The position numbers were made by a program, and so were the translations under genes. Shown one piece after another: positions 1 through 7,077 of a DNA stretch of 25,722 nucleotides (positions within the stretch are counted from its first letter, which is position 1; each line of letters opens with the position of its first letter). Source of the stretch: Bacteroidota bacterium (GTDB taxonomy: Bacteria > Bacteroidota > Bacteroidia > Bacteroidales > GCA-2748055); NCBI GenBank assembly GCA_024244665.1, contig JAAEOI010000205.1, positions 1-25,722 of the forward strand, read 5' to 3'. The notes under the pieces were generated by a model that made no database searches, was not told the origin of the DNA, and was given only the letters and a program-made list of their open reading frames with translations.

Positions 1-84
1 TACCACGGAATAAAGTGAACACCCTCACAGGAATCTCCAGGGAAGTGCAGATTAGTAAATCCCAATATTATATTGTAACTTATA

Positions 85-98
85 GTGCTTGTTTTCAA
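85..98 (+). repeat. Left arm of 14-bp inverted repeat flanking the SDR gene
   Basis: The sequence GTGCTTGTTTTCAA here is the exact reverse complement of TTGAAAACAAGCAC at 930-943. The two arms lie about 60 bp before and 37 bp after the SDR coding region. The match does not extend past 14 bp on either side. It could be the ends of a small mobile or invertible unit, or chance. No target-site duplication is obvious. Confidence 0.5.
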
Positions 99-158
99 TC
101 TCTTAGTGAATTTTAGCGATTATAAGAATTAATCATCTTCAAAACAAAAATCAGTATT

Positions 159-893
159 ATGAAAACTGCAATTATTACTGGAGCTTCCTCAGGAATTGGT
201 AAAGCCGCAGCATACGCTTTGGTAGAAGAAGGTTTTGCTGTTATCCTCTCTGCCCGATCCATCGATAAACTGAATGAGCTTAAATCCGAATTGTTGTCCA
301 AAGGCCATAAGGCAATCGCCGTCAAAGCTGATGTTACAAAGAGAAATGATATGAAAGAAGTTGCCAAAGCAGCCCTGGATGAATTTGGACAAATCGATGT
401 ATTGGTGAATAATGCCGGAATCATGCCTCTTTCCTTCTTGAAAAATTTGCATGAGGATGAATGGGAGCAGACCATTGATGTAAATGTGAAGGGAGTGGTG
501 AATAGCATTGCGGCAGTGTTGCCTGCGATGATGGAACAGAAGAATGGCCATATTGTAAACATTTCCTCAATTGCCGGAATTAGCGTTTTCCCTTCTGCAG
601 CTGTATATTGCGGCACTAAGTATGCGGTGGAGGCTATTACAGAAGGCATTCGTTTGGAACTTACTATTCCCTATAATATCCGGGCTACATCAATACGTCC
701 GGGTGGTGTGGAAACAAACCTGATGAGCACAATCACCGATGAGGAGGTATTCGCGGCATTTGAACCCATGCTTAAATCCGTGAAGTTTCTTGATTCAGAT
801 GATATTGCAAAGGCAATCGTTTATGCCGTCACGCAGGATCCCAATGTCAGTATTGACCATGTTTGTGTCAGGCCAAGCAATCAGCTGATGTGA
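159..893 (+). CDS. SDR family NAD(P)-dependent oxidoreductase
   Basis: A 244-residue classical short-chain dehydrogenase/reductase, the usual length for the family. The N-terminal cofactor loop TGASSGIG is at residues 8-15, the structural NNAGIM at 85-89, the catalytic serine in NISSIAG near 136-137, and the YxxxK pair is Y150 and K154 (YCGTK). The fold is a Rossmann-type cytosolic enzyme that oxidises or reduces an alcohol/carbonyl with NAD(P)H. The closest recognisable group is the YdfG/serine-dehydrogenase-like clan, but the substrate cannot be read from sequence. ATG at 159 gives the whole Rossmann start and there is no alternative upstream. No operon partner: the gene stands alone, with a decayed kinase downstream. 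It is bracketed by a perfect 14-bp inverted repeat, so local mobility is possible. Confidence 0.93.
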   Translation: MKTAIITGASSGIGKAAAYALVEEGFAVILSARSIDKLNELKSELLSKGHKAIAVKADVTKRNDMKEVAKAALDEFGQIDVLVNNAGIMPLSFLKNLHEDEWEQTIDVNVKGVVNSIAAVLPAMMEQKNGHIVNISSIAGISVFPSAAVYCGTKYAVEAITEGIRLELTIPYNIRATSIRPGGVETNLMSTITDEEVFAAFEPMLKSVKFLDSDDIAKAIVYAVTQDPNVSIDHVCVRPSNQLM

Positions 894-929
894 TAAGGAT
901 AATCCCCGCCCTGGTAAATTAGGATTTTG

Positions 930-943
930 TTGAAAACAAGCAC
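930..943 (-). repeat. Right arm of 14-bp inverted repeat flanking the SDR gene
   Basis: TTGAAAACAAGCAC, the perfect inverse of positions 85-98. It lies 37 bp past the SDR stop codon and just upstream of the 969-1006 stem-loop. Confidence 0.5.
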
Positions 944-968
944 AAGCTAATGATCAAAAGAATTGTAA

Positions 969-1006
969 AACACATGCTGCACCTGTGTCTGGGTTCAGCA
1001 TGTGTT
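969..1006. terminator. Stem-loop downstream of SDR gene
   Basis: AACACATGCTG (969-979) pairs perfectly with CAGCATGTGTT (996-1006) across a 16-base loop. An alternative pairing CTGCAC (977-982) with GTGCAG (1007-1012) overlaps it. There is no run of T after the right arm, so it is not a textbook intrinsic terminator. It may still end or stabilise the SDR transcript, or be a leftover of the rearrangement that broke the kinase gene downstream. Confidence 0.35.
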
Positions 1007-1077
1007 GTGCAGATAATCAGGGTATTGTACGGATAAGTAATATTGCGATCATCTCCTCCAACCTTTTAACGTCACTA

Positions 1078-1380
1078 ATGCACTTTGAAAATACAAAGTT
1101 TACCAGGACATGTCAGCACATGGTCTTCTGGGCAGTAGTCTTCTGGGCAGTGGTCTTTTTGGTCCTGGTTAACATTTTCAATACATCCGGCTCATTTCAA
1201 AAAATTGATTTTATCTAAACAGTGATCTTCCTCCTGCCCCTGGCCGGGATATCCTACCTTAACCTGTACTATTTCATTCCACATTACTTGAGTAAGAAGA
1301 GATACAGGGAACATCCTTTTTCTTACCATGCTGCTCATCCCCTTTGTAGAGAACAGTTTTAAACACGGACTGCTGGGTGG
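1078..1380 (+). pseudogene. Decayed LytS/YehU-type sensor histidine kinase
   Basis: Three pieces of one kinase can be read. From ATG 1078 one frame gives a first membrane segment (FWAVVFLVLVNIF) and stops at TAA 1216-1218. The same frame continues past the stop as a second membrane segment ending YLNLYYFIPHYLSKKRYREH, the typical end of the membrane domain in LytS-type Bacteroidota kinases. A few bases later, in another frame from 1328, comes MLLIPFVENSFKHGLL, the N box of the HATPase domain of the same family. Some 200 residues that should lie between (last helices, His phosphoacceptor block) are gone, as is everything after the N box. So there is an in-frame stop, an internal deletion with frame change and a 3' truncation. 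The remnant ends where the convergent acetyltransferase gene begins, which suggests a deletion junction. No LytTR response regulator is nearby. Confidence 0.75.
1123..1152 (+). repeat. 15-bp tandem duplication in kinase remnant
   Basis: Two copies of GTCTTCTGGGCAGTR stand head to tail (1123-1137 and 1138-1152, differing only in the last base). They double the peptide VFWAV inside the first membrane segment of the kinase remnant. This fits slippage in a gene no longer under selection. Confidence 0.7.
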
Positions 1381-1397
1381 AGTTACTGGAACGCTTC

Positions 1398-2027
1398 TCA
1401 GCTACCTGAAAACAGTCCCTGCAGGGTATCGAAGAACATCCCCACATGCAGTCCGTCTGCCACCGCATGGTTTACATGCACCGATACAGGTATCAATCTC
1501 CGCTCACTGCTCTTGTGAAACTTCCCAATGGTGATCTTTGGAATTGAATCCCTGCGATCGTATCGCCTGGGATGACTCACATGGGTGAACCCAATCCAGG
1601 GAAGGGATGAGAAATGGATCACATTCTCACCGATCCCGCTGCGCATCAACTGGTTGGTGGTCCTCACTTCGATCACCTCCTCGGTGGCCTTCTCAAGGAA
1701 CAGATCCAGCTCCTCGAAGTAGAGAATGTGGGAAAACCCGAAGGTCCCGTCATCCCTGTCGATGGTAGCCGACCCGTTGATTACATCGTACAGGAATAAC
1801 TCATCCCCCTCGATGCGGTATTTGAAAGCTTCCGTCAGGTTGACAGCTTTCAGAGTCAGGTAGAGATAGTAGAGAAAAAAAGAGATACCCCGCTCCTTTG
1901 CATAATCATAGGCTTCCGTGCAATCCAGTTCCATGGTAATACCATAGTAGGGCTCCTCATAATCCTTGAAGAAGTCGAAGATCTCCCTGCGTTCCCAGCT
2001 CCTGGTATCGATCTTTTTACGTGTCAT
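1398..2027 (-). CDS. Chloramphenicol acetyltransferase-like (CatA family) protein
   Basis: A 209-residue protein of CatA length. The N-terminus (IDTRSWERREIFDFF) matches the family's usual IDxxxWxRxExFxFF opening, and the C-terminal active-site block reads SVHVNHAVADGLHVGMFFDTLQ. The catalytic histidine (second of the family HHxxxDG motif) is H187, with D191-G192 intact. The first histidine of the motif is N186, a substitution seen in CatA-like proteins not proven to act on chloramphenicol. The enzyme would transfer acetyl from acetyl-CoA to a hydroxyl as a cytosolic trimer. Whether it gives resistance or modifies another small molecule cannot be told. It stands alone, divergent from the sulfatase, and its 3' end abuts the broken kinase. 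A -7 box just before the ATG suggests a very short or leaderless mRNA. Confidence 0.85.
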   Translation of the reverse strand: MTRKKIDTRSWERREIFDFFKDYEEPYYGITMELDCTEAYDYAKERGISFFLYYLYLTLKAVNLTEAFKYRIEGDELFLYDVINGSATIDRDDGTFGFSHILYFEELDLFLEKATEEVIEVRTTNQLMRSGIGENVIHFSSLPWIGFTHVSHPRRYDRRDSIPKITIGKFHKSSERRLIPVSVHVNHAVADGLHVGMFFDTLQGLFSGS

Positions 2028-2031
2028 AATT

Positions 2032-2039
2032 CAAAGATA
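2032..2039 (-). promoter_or_regulatory. Candidate Bacteroidota -7 box for the CatA-like gene
   Basis: Read on the minus strand, TATCTTTG fits TAnnTTTG exactly and ends only 4 bases before the ATG at 2027. Transcription would begin at or next to the start codon. No clear TTG -33 element lies at the expected distance. Confidence 0.35.
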
Positions 2040-2186
2040 AGAGAAATAAGCCCCCGCTCCTCCCCGAGGCCATGCACTGCTTTGACGACAGGTACTGCCA
2101 GAGAGGAAAACGGGGGCCACTAAAATTAATGACAAGCTTTCCCCCTTTGGGTTGCCCGTCCCGGCCAGAAATGTTAATTTCAGTTC

Positions 2187-4055
2187 ATGAAAAATCTCTT
2201 AGCCCTGACAATCCTGCTTCTGACGATGATCGTTGCCGGATGCAACAACAATGAACTTCCCAACATCCTCTGGATTACCAGTGAGGATAACAGTCCCCTC
2301 CTGGGCTGTTATGATGATCCTTTTGCCACAACCCCCAACCTTGACCGACTGGCATCGGAAGGCTTTCTCTACACCAATGCCTATGCCAATACTCCAGTCT
2401 GCGCTCCGGCCCGAAACACCATCCTCACCGGGGTTTACGCCTGTTCCAGCGGGAATGAGCAAATGCGCAGCCGCTATCCAAAATCGGAGATTGTCAGGCC
2501 CTACACAGAATTCCTCCTTGGAAAGGGGTATTACTGCACCAACAACAGTAAAACGGACTACAACTTTGAAAACCCAAACCTTGACGAGATCTGGGACGAA
2601 TGCGGTAGAGATGCCCATTACAGTAACCGGGCCGAAGGGCAGCCCTTCTTTGCCATATTCAACTTCACCACCAGTCATGAGAGCTGTATTCATAAATCCA
2701 CTCCAGACTCCGCTTTACGTCACCGGCCCGAAGATGTAAGCCTTCCTCCCTATCACCCCGACACCCCCGAGATGAGGCACGACTGGGCCCAGTATTATGA
2801 TAAGGTAGAGGATATGGACACAAAGGTTGGAGAGCTGCTGGCCGAACTGGAAAAAGCCGGTCTGGCCGAAAACACCATCGTGTTCTACTACAGCGATCAC
2901 GGTGGCGTACTGGGCAGAAGCAAAAGATACCTGTACGAGACAGGCACCCATATACCTATGATCATCCGGATTCCTGAGAAATATAAAAAACTGTTTCCCA
3001 CAGCAAAGCGCGGATCAAAGGTGGAAAGACTGGTCAGTTTCGTGGATCTGGCCCCAACACTGCTGAGTCTGACCGGCACACCTGCCCCCGATTACATGCA
3101 GGGAAGTGCCTTCCTGGGCAAATTCAAGGGAGAGGAACCAAAGCATATCTATATGTTCAGGGACCGGATGGACGGACGGTATGATATGACCCGGTCGGTA
3201 GTGGACGAGAAGTTCAGGTACACCCGCTATTTCAATCCAAACCGGATCTGGATGCAGCATCTTGATTACCTCTGGCGTGCACCCTCCATGCGCTCCTGGG
3301 AAAAGGCCTTCCTGGCCGGTGAATGTAACGAGGTCCAGTCACGCTTCTGGAACACAAAACCTGTGGAGGAGCTGTTTGATACGGAAAACGATCCCTGGGA
3401 GGTGAACAACCTTTCTGATGATCCTGAATATACAGAAAGACTGGCCTCAATGCGACAGATCATGATGAAGAAAAGCGCATCTATAAAGGATGCCGGTTTC
3501 ATTCCGGAGGCAGACCGAATTATCAGGACAGGTGGTATACCTTCCTACGACTACATGAGGAATGGAGCAGTTCCCATTGATGAAATCCTGGAGGCAGCCT
3601 ATATGGCAACTAAAGCAGATCCGGAGAACCTCGACCGGCTTTCAGCATTGCTAAAGCACGAAGACAGCGCAATCAGGTACTGGGCCTCACAGGGGATGCT
3701 GATCCTTGGTGAGGAATCCCGTTCCCACATCAGGGAAGTCCGGGAAGTCGCTGCCGATACATCCTGGAATGTGGCTGTAAATGCAGCTGAACTTCTCTAC
3801 ATACTCGGAGAGGAGGAGATTGCAATTGAAGCGTATAAAAGGATTCTGGGATGCGATCAGCTCGTGGCCCGCACCGCTGCCCTCAACAGCGTTGACGCAA
3901 TCGGGGGCAGTTCCGACGAGTTTCTTGCTCCCTGCATAGGGATTCTCTCAAACTACGAAGTGATCGAGCGTCAGTACGATGCCAGGGTTATTAAATGGTT
4001 GTTTGAGAAATGGGGGATTTCCCCTGCTGACACAGGCATCGATTTCACGTGGTAA
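2187..4055 (+). CDS. Sulfatase lipoprotein (S1 family) with HEAT-like C-terminal region
   Basis: 622 residues. The start gives a lipoprotein signal with lipobox VAGC (Cys19), so a lipid-anchored envelope protein is expected. The sulfatase signature CxPxR is C72-A-P-A-R76; the cysteine is converted to formylglycine by an anaerobic or aerobic maturase not encoded here. Metal and sulfate ligands are recognisable: E33-D34 (SEDNSP, in place of the common DD), D237-H238 (YYSDHGG) and K246 in SKRYLYE. The ATG at 2187 is the only one that keeps the lipobox. Residues about 475-600 form short helical repeats of HEAT/PBS type (AIRYWASQGMLILGEE, then AVNAAELLYILGEEE), uncommon as a fusion and perhaps used for substrate or protein contact. 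It would remove sulfate from a polysaccharide or glycan; which one is not readable. No SusCD pair or adjacent glycoside hydrolase; the GH51 enzyme is 12 kb away. The C-terminus is followed by a heptamer repeat array. Confidence 0.93.
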   Translation: MKNLLALTILLLTMIVAGCNNNELPNILWITSEDNSPLLGCYDDPFATTPNLDRLASEGFLYTNAYANTPVCAPARNTILTGVYACSSGNEQMRSRYPKSEIVRPYTEFLLGKGYYCTNNSKTDYNFENPNLDEIWDECGRDAHYSNRAEGQPFFAIFNFTTSHESCIHKSTPDSALRHRPEDVSLPPYHPDTPEMRHDWAQYYDKVEDMDTKVGELLAELEKAGLAENTIVFYYSDHGGVLGRSKRYLYETGTHIPMIIRIPEKYKKLFPTAKRGSKVERLVSFVDLAPTLLSLTGTPAPDYMQGSAFLGKFKGEEPKHIYMFRDRMDGRYDMTRSVVDEKFRYTRYFNPNRIWMQHLDYLWRAPSMRSWEKAFLAGECNEVQSRFWNTKPVEELFDTENDPWEVNNLSDDPEYTERLASMRQIMMKKSASIKDAGFIPEADRIIRTGGIPSYDYMRNGAVPIDEILEAAYMATKADPENLDRLSALLKHEDSAIRYWASQGMLILGEESRSHIREVREVAADTSWNVAVNAAELLYILGEEEIAIEAYKRILGCDQLVARTAALNSVDAIGGSSDEFLAPCIGILSNYEVIERQYDARVIKWLFEKWGISPADTGIDFTW

Positions 4056-4064
4056 CCCTACCCC

Positions 4065-4235
4065 CTGAGCACTGTGTACTGTGCACTGAGCACTGCGTAC
4101 TGACCCCTGAGCACTGAGCACTGAGTACTGTGTACTGACCCCTGAGCACTGTGTACTGAGTACTGTGTACTGACCCCTGAGCACTGTGTACTGTGCACTG
4201 AGTACTGAGTTGAGTACTGAGTTGAGTACTGAGTT
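4065..4235. repeat. Heptanucleotide tandem repeat array (CTGNGNA family)
   Basis: The stretch divides without a break into 7-base units beginning CTG: mostly CTGAGCA, CTGTGTA, CTGAGTA, CTGTGCA, with CTGACCC as a punctuation unit. CTGACCC is always followed by CTGAGCA, and the latter recurs at 4065, 4107, 4142 and 4177, spaced 42, 35 and 35 bases (6, 5 and 5 units). At the 3' end the period changes to 12 bases (GAGTACTGAGTT) for the last copies. The array fills the gap between two convergent genes, starting 9 bases after the sulfatase stop and ending 1 base before the Crp-type gene stop. Any reading frame through it is a repeat artefact. It resembles the short tandemly repeated heptamers described in cyanobacteria; a role in transcription ending or in recombination is open. 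Confidence 0.95.
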
Positions 4236-4236
4236 G

Positions 4237-4935
4237 TTATTTTAACAGAGATGAAAGTCCGGCCTTGTCAAGGAGGGTAACGCGCTTGCCATCTGTACGG
4301 ATCAGCCCATCATGGTTCAACTCACTGATGGCCCTTCCGATGGAGGGACGGGTCACACCAAATAATTCTGAGAGTTGTGACTGGGAGATGGGAAGAATGA
4401 TCTTGTCGCCTCCCTGCTTGCGGGAGAGGTCGAACATATATTGAACCAGCTTTCCCTTGATGGTAGTAAAGGAGAGGAAGCGGATCTTGTTTGACAAAAA
4501 CTGCCCCCTGCTTGATACAGCATGCAGGAAATTCTTTAGCACCAGCCCATTGTCCTGCATCATTTTTAGAAATGAGTCCTTCGGAATGGAGAGGATCCGG
4601 GTGGGTTCATTGGCAATGATATTTACCGGGTACCGGTTCTGATTGCCGAACAGGAAGGCAGCAGCCAGGGGACGCGGGGGCATGATGTCTTCAATCTTGA
4701 TTACCTTCCCTGCAAAATCGACCATCTCTCCCTTCACACTGCCGGAGATTACGATGCGCTGGAAATGTACCTCGTCACCCGCTCTGGCCACAACTTCACC
4801 ATTTTTGTAATCATTGATCCTGCATGATGACTTCTCAAGCAATCCTGTTAATTCGGAAAGCTTTAAACCTTCAAAAACCGGGCAGGCGGTCAACAGGGAT
4901 AGCATCTCGTCCGACAGATGGTGACTTTGCGGCAT
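4237..4935 (-). CDS. Crp/Fnr family transcription regulator, HcpR-like
   Basis: 232 residues from the ATG at 4935, which I prefer over an upstream in-frame ATG at 5013 because the latter would overlap the preceding gene by 74 bases and add a non-homologous tail. Residues about 15-130 form the cyclic-nucleotide-binding-type beta barrel, followed by the dimer helix, and residues 184-213 the winged helix-turn-helix (SQSQLSELFGVTRPSIGRAI). There is no N-terminal cysteine cluster of the Fnr type, so it would not sense oxygen through a 4Fe-4S cluster. The central block (VDFAGKVIKIEDI, PPRPLAAAFLFG, IKFLSF-like IRFLSFTTIKGK) is the pattern I associate with Bacteroidota HcpR-type regulators of nitrosative-stress genes; that assignment is from memory and needs a search. 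It is the last gene of the minus-strand cluster, 4 bases after the DUF2490-like gene. A fitting operator lies at 10858-10871 in front of the nrf unit. Confidence 0.88.
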   Translation of the reverse strand: MPQSHHLSDEMLSLLTACPVFEGLKLSELTGLLEKSSCRINDYKNGEVVARAGDEVHFQRIVISGSVKGEMVDFAGKVIKIEDIMPPRPLAAAFLFGNQNRYPVNIIANEPTRILSIPKDSFLKMMQDNGLVLKNFLHAVSSRGQFLSNKIRFLSFTTIKGKLVQYMFDLSRKQGGDKIILPISQSQLSELFGVTRPSIGRAISELNHDGLIRTDGKRVTLLDKAGLSSLLK

Positions 4936-4939
4936 GGTT

Positions 4940-5626
4940 CTAGAGATTGTGTGAATACCCGAAAACGAAGATGCCGGTGGTAGCCGGATTGATCTGGTTA
5001 AACTCATCCTCAAGTATATAGCGGAGGCTCAGTTCTGACCGGAAATTCAGGGTATAACTGGTGCCGGCCGAATATCTCATCCGTTTGAAAAACCGGCCAT
5101 CGAGACTTCCGAAAACACCCCAGGTCTCAATGGTGGCAAACAGGTCAAACCGTGTTCCGAACAGGTGATAGGCAGCCTTCACCCTGTTGCGGTTCACAAA
5201 AGTATTGTCCCTGATATTTGAAAAATAGGTAAACTCCTCAAAACCATACTGGAATCTTACCCTGAGTGAGAAATCCACATCGTACAATGAATATTTCCCG
5301 GTGGCATTCGCATGGAATCTGTAGCGTGGCCTTATTGTCAGCTCAGGGTCCGAAACCAGCAGCATCCTCACACCTCCGCCAGCACTCAGATAATCCAGCG
5401 GATCATAAGATGCAGCCACTGTCAGAAGTGTCCGGTCATACTGGGTACTGTTGTTCCTGAAACGCTGTTCGAATTCGCCCGACAGGTCGATTCCGTTGTC
5501 CAGTCCTTTTTCAACTTCAGCTTCAAACCAGGTTTGAAAATCTTTCTGCTGGCCATAAAGGCTCCCGCCAGCTGCAAGAGCCAGCAGCCACAGAACGGCT
5601 GATATTTTCAGGAACCACTTAATCAT
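4940..5626 (-). CDS. DUF2490-like outer-membrane beta-barrel protein
   Basis: 228 residues from ATG 5626. That start gives a clean signal peptide (IKWFLKISAVLWLLALAAG, cleavage near LYG-QQ) and overlaps the upstream stop by 8 bases (ATGATTAA), a coupling arrangement. A longer frame to 5683 exists but would put a charged tail before the signal. After the signal comes TWFEAEVEKGL...LSGEFEQR and then alternating amphipathic strands with aromatic ends to a terminal FGYSHNL. This is the layout of small DUF2490 barrels. It should sit in the outer membrane. Function is unknown; as the member of a cluster that also holds an inner-membrane protein and a polyphosphate-polymerase fold it may be an exit pore or anchor, but this is inference. 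Confidence 0.82.
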   Translation of the reverse strand: MIKWFLKISAVLWLLALAAGGSLYGQQKDFQTWFEAEVEKGLDNGIDLSGEFEQRFRNNSTQYDRTLLTVAASYDPLDYLSAGGGVRMLLVSDPELTIRPRYRFHANATGKYSLYDVDFSLRVRFQYGFEEFTYFSNIRDNTFVNRNRVKAAYHLFGTRFDLFATIETWGVFGSLDGRFFKRMRYSAGTSYTLNFRSELSLRYILEDEFNQINPATTGIFVFGYSHNL

Positions 5627-6284
5627 CGTCACCATCATCCAGCAAGGGCTGGTCATCATCGCCATTACTGGTCCAGTTTTCACTTTCGAAATAGTAGATA
5701 AAGATCCTGGCTGTGTCTCTCAGGTAATCGATCCGTCCAATTTCCACCCGGATAATTGAAAGTCCTGTTCGCTCCTCCAGGTCGGCAATCAATTGTTCAC
5801 GGTGCTCTGGCTTTATCATTTCCACATTCTCATAATTGATCACCTTTTTTGTTTCATGCTTAAGCAAGAACACCTTCTCAAGCAGGAAGGTAATGGTCAG
5901 AACAATCAGGTTGGTGAAAAGCAGCTCAGCATAGCTCACCTTACTGTTGGCAAGGGCATTGATCACTGAAATCCCGATCACCAGGAACAGGTAGGTCATC
6001 TCCCGGATGGGGATCTGCCGGGTACGGTACCTGATAATCCCAAAAATGGCGAATAGACCCAGTGCAAATCCAAGTTCGAGCTTAATGTTCTCCAGGAGGA
6101 AGACCATGAAAAAAACCACAAGGCTGATAAGGATGTATGTGAAGAGATAGTCTTTTCGGGGAGTCATCCGGTAATAGAAATACCTGACAAGGATCAGTAC
6201 CACGACAAGGTTGAAGACGGTCCTGAGAATTAAATCAAAAAAATCCTCCCAGTTTACTAATTCGATATTTAGAAATTCCGGCAT
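5619..6284 (-). CDS. DUF4956 domain inner-membrane protein
   Basis: 221 residues. Five hydrophobic segments at about 19-38, 46-65, 70-86, 97-112 and 119-141 are followed by a soluble domain (150-200) and an acidic tail (DDDQPLLDDGDDD, 209-221). The block GFALGLFAIFGIIRYRTRQIPIREMTYLF (72-100) is the hallmark of DUF4956. The family has no proven activity, but it is repeatedly encoded next to VTC-type polyphosphate polymerases; here that gene lies directly upstream with a 4-base gap. In yeast the VTC catalytic chain works through a membrane channel, so this protein may play an equivalent role. That role is inference. The acidic tail is odd for a partner of a polyanion. Confidence 0.9.
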   Translation of the reverse strand: MPEFLNIELVNWEDFFDLILRTVFNLVVVLILVRYFYYRMTPRKDYLFTYILISLVVFFMVFLLENIKLELGFALGLFAIFGIIRYRTRQIPIREMTYLFLVIGISVINALANSKVSYAELLFTNLIVLTITFLLEKVFLLKHETKKVINYENVEMIKPEHREQLIADLEERTGLSIIRVEIGRIDYLRDTARIFIYYFESENWTSNGDDDQPLLDDGDDD

Positions 6285-6288
6285 TGTA

Positions 6289-7077
6289 CTAATTTTTTAT
6301 GGATTGCAGATAATGATTGTTGATTTTGCGGACATGACGTACCTTCTCCTTAAAGAGATTCTGTTTCAGATCAGGATTCAGCATAGCCATCCCAATGCAG
6401 TATTTGCTGATTCGATGCGGTATGATCTTTTCACCCCTCAATGCTGCATGGAAGCTGGAACCGGCCAGGTGGTCGCCATACTTTATCTCTGCGATTGCCA
6501 CACCCGGGACCTCAATGCTGTCTTCTGAAATGGTGCTTGAAAACCAGAGCTGGTAATCAAGTGTAATCCTCTCTGTCTGTGTTTCATTCACCAGTGTAAT
6601 CCGGTTGAAACTATTCTCCAGGACTGGAATAATATTGTCACATTTATAGGGGGTGAACTGGTTCAGGAACTCCTCTTCAGTACTTTGTATGGAAACTGAG
6701 CCATTCTTTGCTTCCATCCGGTTTTTGACGGTTACACCCTTCCCGTTCTTCCTTTTCACCTCAAGGAACATATCATTTGAAGAGCCATACTTCCTGAACC
6801 TGATCTTGTGGCGGTTTACCATTCCGCGGTGGTGCATGAGATACATGTCAAGCCCCGGGGTATCATAGTAAAATGTATGGTAACCCTGGGCCATGACGCC
6901 TTCAATTTCAAGCACCCGGTAGCGATCGGATACCATCTCCAGCAGATGTGGGAGATGATCCACTTCAAACACATACTTACTGTCCTTTCTGCGCATCAGG
7001 CTGGCTTTCAGAACTTCCTCCAGGGAAATGCCTGAATACCCGGAAAGGGAGTGTAATATGTTACTTGCTGTACTCAT
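6289..7077 (-). CDS. VTC domain polyphosphate polymerase-like protein
   Basis: 262 residues from ATG 7077, with the core motifs starting about 25 residues in; an in-frame ATG at 7134 would only add a basic tail inside the upstream gene. The start codon lies within the end of that gene (17-base overlap). Tunnel-fold motifs of the VTC/CYTH clan are in order: RRKDSKYVF, RHKIRFRKYG, FLEVKRKNGKGVTVKNR, ITLDYQL, AIAEIKYG, and the late RISKYCIG. They supply the ring of Lys/Arg that binds triphosphate and the acidic residues (E in FLEVK, E in IAEIK) that hold the metal. In yeast Vtc4 this domain makes polyphosphate from ATP. No SPX domain and no membrane span are present, so the protein would act at the cytosolic face with the DUF4956 neighbour. 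All motif residues look intact. Confidence 0.88.
   Translation of the reverse strand: MSTASNILHSLSGYSGISLEEVLKASLMRRKDSKYVFEVDHLPHLLEMVSDRYRVLEIEGVMAQGYHTFYYDTPGLDMYLMHHRGMVNRHKIRFRKYGSSNDMFLEVKRKNGKGVTVKNRMEAKNGSVSIQSTEEEFLNQFTPYKCDNIIPVLENSFNRITLVNETQTERITLDYQLWFSSTISEDSIEVPGVAIAEIKYGDHLAGSSFHAALRGEKIIPHRISKYCIGMAMLNPDLKQNLFKEKVRHVRKINNHYLQSIKN

Noticed and set aside
1..158. 3' end of an upstream gene
   Set aside because: The three plus-strand frames are short or unconvincing and nothing recognisable is read.
113..649. 178-residue minus-strand frame opposite the SDR gene
   Set aside because: Shadow of the SDR coding frame; no family resemblance and no promoter.
969..1006. Transposon terminal repeat
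   Set aside because: No transposase and no matching copy elsewhere in the window; kept only as a stem-loop.
985..1218. Independent 77-residue protein from a GTG start
   Set aside because: Its second half is the first membrane segment of the broken kinase and the reading continues past the TAA in the same frame.
3948..4184. Minus-strand reading frame running through the heptamer array
   Set aside because: It exists only because the repeat has no stop in that frame; its peptide is repeat translation (STQYSVLSAQ-like) and it overlaps the sulfatase end.
4065..4235. CRISPR array
   Set aside because: Units are 7 bases with no spacers of constant length and no cas genes.
4936..5013. Upstream start for the Crp/Fnr gene
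   Set aside because: Would overlap the DUF2490-like gene by 74 bases and add residues unlike the family; ATG 4935 gives a normal length.
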